64,000 nt of DNA from Clostridia bacterium (GTDB taxonomy: Bacteria > Bacillota > Clostridia > UMGS1883), in assembly GCA_017472685.1 (NCBI GenBank), contig JAFUOO010000009.1:53260-117259 (forward strand), read 5' to 3'. Within the stretch, counting starts at the first letter, position 1; each line of letters starts with the position of its first letter. Shown here one piece after another: positions 33,476 through 40,250 of the stretch. The translations under genes and the position numbers were made by a program. The notes below the pieces were generated by a model. It ran no database searches and was not told where the DNA came from. It saw only the letters and a list, made by a program, of their open reading frames with translations.

Positions 33476-35253
33476 TGCTTACCCCGGACAAACTTGATTA
33501 TATGCTCGACACGATGAAAGTGCAGAAAGAACTTGAAGAAGGCATTATAAGAGATATAGCTCGAAGAATTACCAAGACAGGATATGTTACAGAAACTGCT
33601 GATTGGCAGGCAGAACGTGCGAGGCAGGCGGGGATTCTTCGGGAGGATGTTATAAAAAGAGTTGCATCAAGCACCAAAAAAAGCGAAAAAGAAATACGAC
33701 AGCTTTTCAAAGAAGCGGAATTTTTGATTTTTGACGGCTCTGACACTCCTACACGCGGAATGAAGCATATATGGAATGCGGCACTTAGGAAAACCTGCAC
33801 AACGGCGGACAACCTTACAAAGACCGTTGCATTAACAAGTCAGAAAACGTATATCGAAGCGGCAGATCTGGCGCACATGGAGATAATGAGTGGTGCTTTT
33901 ACATATGACCAGGCTATTACGAACGCGATAAAAAAGGCGGCGCGGGACGGAGCGAAGGTGAAATATCCTTCGGGGGCTGTTGCAAGTGTTGAAACAGCGG
34001 TAAGGCGTGCGGTGCTTACGGGCATTAATCAGACAAGCGGCAAACTTTGCGAAATGCGCTGCGAGGAGCTGGGTTGTGATTTGGTTGAGGTAAGTGCACA
34101 TTACGGTGCGAGACCAAGCCATGCTGAGTGGCAGGGCGGGGTGTACTCCCGAAGCGGCAGGCACCCGGAGTATGAAAGTCTTGTTGATGCAACGGGCTAT
34201 GGAACGGGCGAAGGATTGATGGGTTGGAACTGCAACCATAGCATGGCTCCTTTTTTCGAGGGGATGAGTAAGCGTAATTATACCGAAGAGCAGCTTCGTG
34301 ATATGCGTGAGCATACGGTTGAGTATAACGGGAGAACGATGACCGATTATGAAGCCAGCCAGATTCAGCGAGGAATGGAGCGTAAAATAAGGCAGTCTAA
34401 AAACATTCTTACTGCACTCGATGAGCAGGGGAAGGTAACACCTTCGATTGAACAGAAGAATGCTTTTGCGGCAGAGTCTGTGAGGTTAAAGGCGAGGGAA
34501 GGAAAGCTTCGTGATTTCTGTAAGCAGACGGGCAGAAGAACGGATGCCGTAAGAACAAGGACTGCTTCATGGAACAGGAGCACGTCGCAAAAGGCGGTAT
34601 GGGCTAATAAGAAGGCTTATAGTAATATGTCGGTTGCCTCAATAAAGTGGCCTGCGGAAGGAAATCCTATTACCCATGAACAATACAAAGAAATAAGAGA
34701 CTATGCTTTAGAAAGAGGAATCATTCTAAAAGGTTTTAAAAAGTCTGATGTTGATATTGCTCTTGTAAAGGAGCTGATTGACGATGCGGAAAAAATGCTC
34801 ACAAAATACCCGGAATTAAAAGATAAGCCGTTTTCCATTTTAAGAGCACCTATGAACGATGCAGATTTTGCTTCTGCCGTCGCTGTTCATAACCAGATTG
34901 TTCTAAATAATAAAGCTTTAAGGGATAGGCGAGCACTTGCACGAGAATACAAAAAGTTAGTTAACGAAGGCTGGTTCGTAAAAGGAACAAATTATCATTC
35001 AGTTATATATCACGAGTTTGGGCATTTGGTGGGGTCAAAACGTAATATTGATGGAATGGAAGTAATGAAAAACGTGTTGGGAACGACTTCAACTACAGAA
35101 GTATTGGCGTTTTGTAGAGATGATTTGTCAGAGTATTCGGCAAAAAATAAAGCTGGAACAGAAATAATCTCGGAAGTGTTTTCTGCTTATGAAGGTGGGA
35201 TAACCAACGACTTCGTATTGACTTTCATGCGGTTGTGTGGTATTTTAAAATAA
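33475..35253 (+). CDS. Minor capsid (Minor_capsid_2) protein with C-terminal HEFGH metallopeptidase domain
   Basis: 592 aa. Residues 1-360 are the phage minor capsid/head morphogenesis part, with HYGARPSHAEWQGGVYS and GWNCNHSMAPFFEG. From about 400 a different, more AT-rich domain begins; it contains YHSVIYHEFGHLVG with zinc ligands H513 and H517 and a likely third ligand in EIISEVFSAYEGG. This resembles MuF-type virion proteins that carry toxin domains. Ejected domain or head-assembly protease are both possible. Confidence 0.82.
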   Translation: MLTPDKLDYMLDTMKVQKELEEGIIRDIARRITKTGYVTETADWQAERARQAGILREDVIKRVASSTKKSEKEIRQLFKEAEFLIFDGSDTPTRGMKHIWNAALRKTCTTADNLTKTVALTSQKTYIEAADLAHMEIMSGAFTYDQAITNAIKKAARDGAKVKYPSGAVASVETAVRRAVLTGINQTSGKLCEMRCEELGCDLVEVSAHYGARPSHAEWQGGVYSRSGRHPEYESLVDATGYGTGEGLMGWNCNHSMAPFFEGMSKRNYTEEQLRDMREHTVEYNGRTMTDYEASQIQRGMERKIRQSKNILTALDEQGKVTPSIEQKNAFAAESVRLKAREGKLRDFCKQTGRRTDAVRTRTASWNRSTSQKAVWANKKAYSNMSVASIKWPAEGNPITHEQYKEIRDYALERGIILKGFKKSDVDIALVKELIDDAEKMLTKYPELKDKPFSILRAPMNDADFASAVAVHNQIVLNNKALRDRRALAREYKKLVNEGWFVKGTNYHSVIYHEFGHLVGSKRNIDGMEVMKNVLGTTSTTEVLAFCRDDLSEYSAKNKAGTEIISEVFSAYEGGITNDFVLTFMRLCGILK

Positions 35254-35269
35254 GAGAGGAGGTCTTTAT

Positions 35270-35425
35270 GTGATGAATGCAGATAGAGAACCTATGTATT
35301 GGATGTCAAATAAAGACTGGTATAGAATCAATAAAGAAAAAGATGAGTTTGAGCTCACTGATAAGGCGCCTGAAAGAGCAAGAAGAAGCTTTGAAATGTG
35401 GAACAAAACCGATAGAAAAAAATGA
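35270..35425 (+). CDS. Small partner of the metallopeptidase-tailed capsid protein
   Basis: 51 aa from GTG 35270 (50 from ATG 35273), with GAGAGGAGG upstream. Reads REPMYWMSNKDWYRINKEKD..LTDKAPERARRSFEMW: aromatic and charged, no membrane segment. It follows the peptidase domain within 20 nt and shares its AT-rich composition, so it may be an immunity or accessory protein for that domain. Its stop overlaps a terminator. Confidence 0.6.
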   Translation: MMNADREPMYWMSNKDWYRINKEKDEFELTDKAPERARRSFEMWNKTDRKK

Positions 35426-35460
35426 TATCACCTGCCGAAAATGGTATGGTGATATTTTTG
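35424..35460 (+). terminator. Intrinsic terminator after the small partner gene
   Basis: ATATCACC (35425-35432) pairs with GGTGATAT (35445-35452), an inner TGCC/GGTA pair extends the stem, and TTTTTG follows. It closes the head-entry gene block. Confidence 0.8.
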
Positions 35461-35523
35461 TGTAAAATTTGTCCCGGGCACGACGGTAAAAGGCTTGCTC
35501 ATTGTTTTTCTCCTTTTTTATAA

Positions 35524-35550
35524 GGGCTGCGCTACGGTGCAGCTCTTTTT
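35524..35550 (+). terminator. Second intrinsic terminator before the tRNA-like element
   Basis: GGGCTGC (35524-35530) pairs with GCAGCTC (35538-35544; one G-U), followed by TTTTTG. Only a few bases separate it from the tRNA-like fold. Confidence 0.75.
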
Positions 35551-35554
35551 GTAT

Positions 35555-35613
35555 GCAATGTTGGTGTAACAGGAAGCACGCAGGAAGCGGAGGTTCGAGA
35601 CCTTCACATTGCA
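35555..35613 (+). ncRNA. tRNA-like element lacking the anticodon arm
   Basis: Folds as a tRNA elbow. Acceptor GCAATGT (35555-35561) with ACATTGC (35606-35612), 7 perfect pairs; TG; D-stem GTGT/GCAC with loop AACAGGAA (contains GG); then only nine bases (GCAGGAAGC) where the anticodon and variable regions should be; T-arm GGAGG/CCTTC with loop TTCGAGA (matches TTCRANY). Discriminator A is followed by CAA, not CCA. No decoding is possible. Lies between head-entry genes and the scaffold gene. Confidence 0.75.
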
Positions 35614-35666
35614 CAAATCCTTGGCAGGGAGAGCCTGCATAAAAAATCTATAGGAGGAATGACGAA

Positions 35667-36191
35667 ATGTCAAAATTGGAATGGCTTAAGGAAATCTTAA
35701 GCGGCAAGGGTATTGAAAATGTAGAGGAGATTATGGCAGACGTGTCAAAGGAATTGCCGAAGCATTTTGTACCCAACGAAACGTACAACGGTAAGGTTGA
35801 GGAAGCAAAGAGGCTGCAGGGTATTATTGACAAGGCTCCCAACAGCGATGAGCTGCAGAAAAAGTATGATGAGCTGCAGGCAAAGTATGATACAGACACT
35901 CAGAAGCTTAACGATGACCTTATCGGAAAGGACCGTAACTATGCAATTGAAATTGCGCTTTCTAAGACGGGTGCAAAGTCAAGCAAGGCGTTGAGGGCAC
36001 TTCTTGATGAAAGCAAGATTGAGTATAAGGACGGCAACCTTTCGGGGCTTGACGAACAGATTGAAAGCGTTAAGAAGGAACATGGATATTTGTTTGGAAC
36101 AGATAAAAACACAAGCTTTTCTTTAGGTGGCGGCGGTAGTGAAGAAGACAGCTTTACAGCTGCTATGAAGAAAGGTGCAGGTTTAGAATGA
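35667..36191 (+). CDS. Phage scaffolding protein (GP20-type)
   Basis: 174 aa. Acidic coiled coil (DELQKKYDELQAKYDTDTQKLNDD), then IEIALSKTGAKSSKALRALLDESK, the typical core of phage minor structural protein GP20/scaffold proteins, and a Gly-rich C-terminus. Directs capsid assembly and is normally removed before DNA entry. Confidence 0.88.
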   Translation: MSKLEWLKEILSGKGIENVEEIMADVSKELPKHFVPNETYNGKVEEAKRLQGIIDKAPNSDELQKKYDELQAKYDTDTQKLNDDLIGKDRNYAIEIALSKTGAKSSKALRALLDESKIEYKDGNLSGLDEQIESVKKEHGYLFGTDKNTSFSLGGGGSEEDSFTAAMKKGAGLE

Positions 36192-36210
36192 TTTAAGAAA
36201 GGAAGATTAT

Positions 36211-37065
36211 ATGAACAACATTGAATTAGCTCAGAAGTGCTTACCTGTGCTTGAAGAGATTTATTCTACAGAATCCTTGACAGCACAGCTTGATGCGCAG
36301 ACAAAGAATGACTATTCGGGCACACCCGAAGTTAAGGTTCTGACTGTTGAAACAGACGGCCTTGGTAATTACAGCCGTGAAAACGGTTACCCTGAAGGCG
36401 ATGTAACAGCAACATGGGAAACTTTTAAGCTTGCTTGTGAAAGAGGCAAGGAATTTTCTGTGGACAGAATGGACGATGAGGAAACTCTTGGTCTTACATT
36501 TGGTGCGGTTACAGGCGACTTTGAAAGAGTGCACGTTGTGCCCGAAATTGATGCGTACCGTTTTGCAGTTTATGCAACAGGCGCAGGTACATCTGTACCT
36601 AAGGCCATTACAGAAGAAAACATTATTGCTGAAATTGACGAAGCTGTTAAGGTTATGGATGCAGAAGAAATTCCTGCAGCAGGCAGAATTTTGTATATAA
36701 ACACAAACCTTAAGCCTGTTCTTAACCGCGGCATTGCACGCCAGTGGGGCAGTGATGCAACCATTTCTACTCTTTTGAAGGAGTACAACGACATGAAGAT
36801 TACATACGTTCCTCCCAAGAGATTTGTGACAGGTGTGACACTTGGTGAAAAGGGCTTCTCTGTGACTGAAGGTGCAAAGAAGATTAACTTCATGCTTATC
36901 CACAAGGATGCTGTTAAGCAGGCTAAGAAGCTTGCGATGCCTAAGGTATTTGACCCCGACACAAACCAGGACAAGGATGCGTGGAAGCTTCAGTACAGAC
37001 TGTACCACGATGCTTTCGTCAAGGAAGGCAAGAAGCTTGGCATTTATTCTTGTACAGAGGAATAA
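36211..37065 (+). CDS. Major capsid protein
   Basis: 284 aa, HK97-fold type by position and pattern: an N-terminal helix (LAQKCLPVLEEIYSTESLT), EFSVDRMDDEETLG (spine region), DAYRFAVYATGAG and C-terminal KLQYRLYHDAFVKEGKKLGIY. Codon use is strongly optimised compared with early genes, as expected for the most abundant virion protein. Follows scaffold by 19 nt. Confidence 0.9.
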   Translation: MNNIELAQKCLPVLEEIYSTESLTAQLDAQTKNDYSGTPEVKVLTVETDGLGNYSRENGYPEGDVTATWETFKLACERGKEFSVDRMDDEETLGLTFGAVTGDFERVHVVPEIDAYRFAVYATGAGTSVPKAITEENIIAEIDEAVKVMDAEEIPAAGRILYINTNLKPVLNRGIARQWGSDATISTLLKEYNDMKITYVPPKRFVTGVTLGEKGFSVTEGAKKINFMLIHKDAVKQAKKLAMPKVFDPDTNQDKDAWKLQYRLYHDAFVKEGKKLGIYSCTEE

Positions 37066-37076
37066 GAGGCAATAAT

Positions 37077-37095
37077 GGGCGGATAACCTCCGCCC
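37077..37095 (+). other. Stem-loop after the major capsid gene
   Basis: GGGCGGA/TCCGCCC, 7 bp, loop TAACC, no U-tract. Probably sets transcript levels or stability downstream of the capsid gene. Confidence 0.6.
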
Positions 37096-37122
37096 GTATA
37101 GCTTAAAGAAAGGATTGATATT

Positions 37123-37284
37123 ATGAAAAAGATGAGAAAAGGCGGTATTACAAGACTTGTAACAGACCGTGAGGCGCAGTACCTTGCTTCTAACGGTTAC
37201 ACGGAAGTAAAGGACGAAAAGACAGCTGCTCCCGGCAAGAAGGACGAAAAGACAGCTGCTCCCGGCAAGAAGGACGAAAAATGA
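37123..37284 (+). CDS. Small head protein with internal repeat
   Basis: 53 aa behind AAAGAAAGGA. A basic N-terminus (KKMRKGGITRLVTDREAQYLASNGYTEV) is followed by KDEKTAAPGK twice and a terminal KDEK. The DNA repeat is 30 bp, two identical copies at about 37211-37270, so the length of this tail may vary. Family common between capsid and connector genes (capsid stabiliser-like). Its stop overlaps the next ATG. Confidence 0.65.
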   Translation: MKKMRKGGITRLVTDREAQYLASNGYTEVKDEKTAAPGKKDEKTAAPGKKDEK

Positions 37285-37661
37285 TTTATTCTGTTGAAGA
37301 GCTGGTGCCGGTGTTTGGTTTGAATTACAGTGGCTTTTGCGACCTTGAAGAGACAGAGCAGATTGAATTGATAAATCGTCTGGCAATACGAGCAGAAGCT
37401 TATATTGACCGTATGAGCTTTTACCGGCTGAGAGGGATATGCGAAGAATATGCCGAAGATGTGAAGCTTGTTATCTGCAAGGTCTGTGAGCTTATGCATA
37501 GGGAAGCGGAAAGCGGCAATGTGGCAAGCGAGAGCACAGATGGATACGCGGTAACGTATAAAGAATCAAGCTCAGTATACTTAAAGGGAAAAATCAAAGA
37601 GGTTTGCATGGATGTACTGGGTCACACAGGGATTTTTGAAAGGACGATAGGTGTTATATGA
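37281..37661 (+). CDS. Head-tail connector (Gp6-like)
   Basis: 126 aa. YSVEELVPVFGLNY..EQIELINRLAIRAEAYIDRMSFYRL and a helical core (VKLVICKVCELMHREAESG) match the Gp6/YqbG-type adaptor below the portal. Coupled to its neighbours through 4-nt overlaps. Confidence 0.75.
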   Translation: MIYSVEELVPVFGLNYSGFCDLEETEQIELINRLAIRAEAYIDRMSFYRLRGICEEYAEDVKLVICKVCELMHREAESGNVASESTDGYAVTYKESSSVYLKGKIKEVCMDVLGHTGIFERTIGVI

Positions 37662-37918
37662 TAACAAACAGGACTGTAACTATAAACACAAGCATCTACA
37701 AGGCTTATGTTTTTAAACAAAACAAATTAAAGGCTGACGATATGGGCGAAAAATTTGACTGCAAGGTTACAGTTCGTGTACCGATTGTCAGAAATCAAAA
37801 AATAAATGTGGAAATCGGGGACTGTATTTTTGTAGACGGAACACAGTGGAAAGTCGTTGGAGTTACGTGCAACAGGACGGGGTATAATCCTCATTACCAC
37901 ATTGTAGGCGCGAGGTGA
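37658..37918 (+). CDS. Head completion / minor capsid protein
   Basis: 86 aa, beta-rich (KVTVRVPIVRNQKINVEIGDCIFVDGTQWKVVGV). The GDCIFVDG..W.VVGV pattern is that of phage stopper or head-closure proteins. Position after the connector fits. Confidence 0.65.
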   Translation: MITNRTVTINTSIYKAYVFKQNKLKADDMGEKFDCKVTVRVPIVRNQKINVEIGDCIFVDGTQWKVVGVTCNRTGYNPHYHIVGAR

Positions 37919-37922
37919 CAAT

Positions 37923-38324
37923 ATGAGCGTAATTGATGCTGTGTACGAGTGGCTTGGCGAATACGTTAAGAACATTAACGTGAATTATCTTGCTCCTGTA
38001 TCAGCCGCAGTGAGCATTGAGGCAAATCCGGGTAATCATGTTGTGAGAAAATATATTGATGGAGGGGAGCTGAGACAGCTTCCCTTTACTGTTGCCCTTC
38101 GTGATGATTACGGTAGCAATGTAGAAGCAAATCTGGAGGCGCCGAGATTTTTCGAGGACCTTGAAAAGTGGATAGAAAAGAAAAATCGGGCAGGGAAGCT
38201 GCCCGAAGCGGATGGTATAAAAGCGGTCAGTTTAACATGTACAAGCCATGGGTACGGTGTGAGCAATACCACATCAACGGCAAGGTATCAGATGAACTGC
38301 AGATTTTTATATACGGTAAAATAA
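37923..38324 (+). CDS. Tail terminator / minor capsid protein
   Basis: 133 aa. IDAVYEWLGEYVKNINVNYLAP..VSIEANPG at the N-terminus and PRFFEDLEKWIEKKNRAGKLPE in the middle are typical of the small tail-terminator proteins of Firmicute siphoviruses. Caps the tail at the head side. Confidence 0.72.
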   Translation: MSVIDAVYEWLGEYVKNINVNYLAPVSAAVSIEANPGNHVVRKYIDGGELRQLPFTVALRDDYGSNVEANLEAPRFFEDLEKWIEKKNRAGKLPEADGIKAVSLTCTSHGYGVSNTTSTARYQMNCRFLYTVK

Positions 38325-38339
38325 GAAAGGAATGATTTT

Positions 38340-38837
38340 ATGATTTTAAGAAGCAAGAAGATACCCTTTTTGGCAACAGAATTTTCTTCTGACGGAAAGG
38401 GCTCAAAGTTTGCGAGAATGACAAACTTTACGGAGTTCAACGTTTCTAAGAACCCCAAGGAACATTCTTCAAAGTATATTGATGAAGACTTTGAAAGAAG
38501 TGAAATTGTAGCATACGCAACCAGTGCAAACTACAAGTTTGACTATGAGCCTGATAATGTTGTACATCAGAAGCTCGCACAGGTTGCGGATGAGGAATTA
38601 ACTGGTGACGCAGCAAAGGTGACTATTGCAATTGTTGATATGTTAAATGGTAGCGAAGTTGCTTCGGGTAACGTTTACCCCTGCCGTGTAAGAGAGTTTT
38701 CTGCAGTACCTTCCAGCGAAGGTGATGACAGCGACATTTATACATATTCCGGTACGTTTAAAGCGGTGGGTGCTACTACACTCGGCTATATGCAGATAAA
38801 TGAAGACGGCAGCGGTACGTTTATGGAAACGTTATAA
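38340..38837 (+). CDS. Major tail tube protein
   Basis: 165 aa. FLATEFSSDGKGSKFARMTNFTEFNVSKNPKEHSSKYIDEDFERS is the characteristic opening of this tail-tube family; the rest is beta-rich and ends GTFKAVGATTLGYMQ. Codon use is optimised like the capsid gene. Followed by a strong stem-loop. Confidence 0.85.
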   Translation: MILRSKKIPFLATEFSSDGKGSKFARMTNFTEFNVSKNPKEHSSKYIDEDFERSEIVAYATSANYKFDYEPDNVVHQKLAQVADEELTGDAAKVTIAIVDMLNGSEVASGNVYPCRVREFSAVPSSEGDDSDIYTYSGTFKAVGATTLGYMQINEDGSGTFMETL

Positions 38838-38850
38838 AGTTGTAAGGTGC

Positions 38851-38877
38851 GACCAATGGGGGCAATCCCCATTGGTC
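38851..38877 (+). terminator. Stem-loop after the major tail gene (attenuator-like)
   Basis: GACCAATGGGG/CCCCATTGGTC, 11 perfect pairs with loop GCAAT, followed by CTTTGATA, a poor U-tract. Likely partial terminator between abundant tube protein and low-copy chaperones. Confidence 0.75.
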
Positions 38878-38913
38878 CTTTGATATGAATTTGAAAATAA
38901 CAGGAGGAAAATT

Positions 38914-39279
38914 ATGAGAGAATTTAAGTTTAATAACAGAAATGTTATTGAGTTTTTATTTGAGGGAGAGGTTTTTTCTGCACCTTTTGCAAAAGCAAGC
39001 ACAGCCATGGGCGAAATAGGTCCTTTACTCTCGCAGGCTGTGAAAAACAGAGAGGTTTTAGATACAAATGTAACCAAAACACTTGAGATGCTGGATGAAC
39101 TTTTTGGAAAAGGCAGCATTAAAAAGATTTTTGAAGGCAGAGAGATTGATGCTCTGGATGTGTGCGACCTTGTAATGTTTATAAGCGATGAGGTTGTTGC
39201 TTTTGGCGAAAAAAAAGAAGCTGAAGCGAAGAAAGCAATTGCGGATGCGGAAAAGAGAAAGTTTTTAAGCAATAGCTAA
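38914..39279 (+). CDS. Tail assembly chaperone
   Basis: 121 aa, acidic. REFKFNNRNVIEFLFEGEVF..LLSQAVKNREVLDTNVTKTLEMLDELFG resembles the gpG-like chaperones that precede Gp15-type proteins. Binds the tape measure during tail assembly. No obvious slippery heptamer frameshift to the next gene was seen. Confidence 0.7.
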   Translation: MREFKFNNRNVIEFLFEGEVFSAPFAKASTAMGEIGPLLSQAVKNREVLDTNVTKTLEMLDELFGKGSIKKIFEGREIDALDVCDLVMFISDEVVAFGEKKEAEAKKAIADAEKRKFLSNS

Positions 39280-39308
39280 TATATGAAAGAAGACAGGAAT
39301 GAGGCTTC

Positions 39309-39674
39309 ATGGGATTTAAGATTGAAATTGATGATTTTGACAGCATTCTGAAAAGGAGAGGGCTGGAAGAAGGTGGCATGGTGCAGAAGATGTTTGACAG
39401 CGAGGTTGAAAGGCTGTGCCGCCCTTACGTTCCTGTTGACACGCATACTCTGCAAAATAGCCCCGAAGCTGCAACCGATTTTGGCAGCGGGGTGTTGGTT
39501 TATAACACGCCCTATGCCAGAAGAATCTATTACACACACAGAGGCCAGGCTGCCAATAGTGCAAAGCCACAGGATCCTCGAGCAGGCAAGCTGTGGCTTG
39601 AGAACATGAAAAGAGATAATATGGACCATTTGAAAGAGTTTGTAAGCGAGCTTACGGGATGTGAGGTTGAGTAA
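39309..39674 (+). CDS. Minor capsid-like (head-tail joining) protein
   Basis: 121 aa. FKIEIDDFDSILKRRGLEEGGMVQKMFDSEVERLCRPYVPVDTHTLQNS and ARRIYYTHRGQ are typical of the minor capsid proteins normally found between connector and terminator genes. Here it sits after the tail chaperone, an unusual place. Confidence 0.68.
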   Translation: MGFKIEIDDFDSILKRRGLEEGGMVQKMFDSEVERLCRPYVPVDTHTLQNSPEAATDFGSGVLVYNTPYARRIYYTHRGQAANSAKPQDPRAGKLWLENMKRDNMDHLKEFVSELTGCEVE

Positions 39675-40215
39675 TGTGTTTGAATTGCCTGAAAGTTTTG
39701 TTATAGACGGGTCGACATACCCTATAAACACGGATTTTTTAACGTGGGTTGAAATAGGCGAGTTAATGGGAAAAGAAAAAACGAGCGAAAATATTGGAAA
39801 AATGCTTTTGCTGTGTTTCCCGGAGAAAAAGATGCCTCCACTCGCAAAAACAATTGAAGAAATTTTGAAATTTTACCGTAGAGAGAAGAACGCCGCGGAG
39901 AACAAGACGAAAGAAAAAAAGCCTGTATTTGATTTGGTTTATGACTTTGGGCTTGTTTCCGCGGCTTTTTTTAGTCAATACAAAATTAATTTGAGAAAAG
40001 ACAAGTTGCATTGGTGGCTTTTCTGGGAGCTCTTTGAAGGCTTAAAAAGCGAAGAGAAAATTATCAAGGTTATAGGATATCGTGCAGCTGATGTCTCAAA
40101 GATAAAAAATAAAGAAGAAAAAAAGCATATTAAAAAAATGCAGGAAATATATAAATTGCCAAGCAAAAAACTGGCAGACGATGATGTGGGATATGAATTA
40201 AGCAAGCTGTTTTAG
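39661..40215 (+). CDS. Gp15-like tail protein
   Basis: 184 aa from GTG 39661 (GTG 39676 possible). LPESFVIDGSTYPINTDFLTWVEIGELM and FDLVYDFGLVSAAFFSQYKINLRKDKLHWWLFWELFEGLK match the bacteriophage Gp15 family that follows the first tail chaperone and precedes the tape measure. Helical and basic. Overlaps the previous gene by 14 nt. Confidence 0.85.
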   Translation: MRLSNVFELPESFVIDGSTYPINTDFLTWVEIGELMGKEKTSENIGKMLLLCFPEKKMPPLAKTIEEILKFYRREKNAAENKTKEKKPVFDLVYDFGLVSAAFFSQYKINLRKDKLHWWLFWELFEGLKSEEKIIKVIGYRAADVSKIKNKEEKKHIKKMQEIYKLPSKKLADDDVGYELSKLF

Positions 40216-40250
40216 ACGGCGTCTGCAATTGATAAAGGATGTGGGATTGA

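Noticed and set aside
35306..35614. 102-codon minus-strand frame across the terminators and tRNA-like element
   Set aside because: Overlaps strong plus-strand RNA structures and the small partner gene; no ribosome binding site.
37211..37284. Possible CRISPR-like repeat
   Set aside because: Two adjacent identical 30-bp units without spacers, inside a coding gene and in frame.
36241..37386. 381-codon open frame opposite the major capsid gene
   Set aside because: Antisense shadow of a codon-biased gene; crosses three plus-strand genes and has no translation signal.
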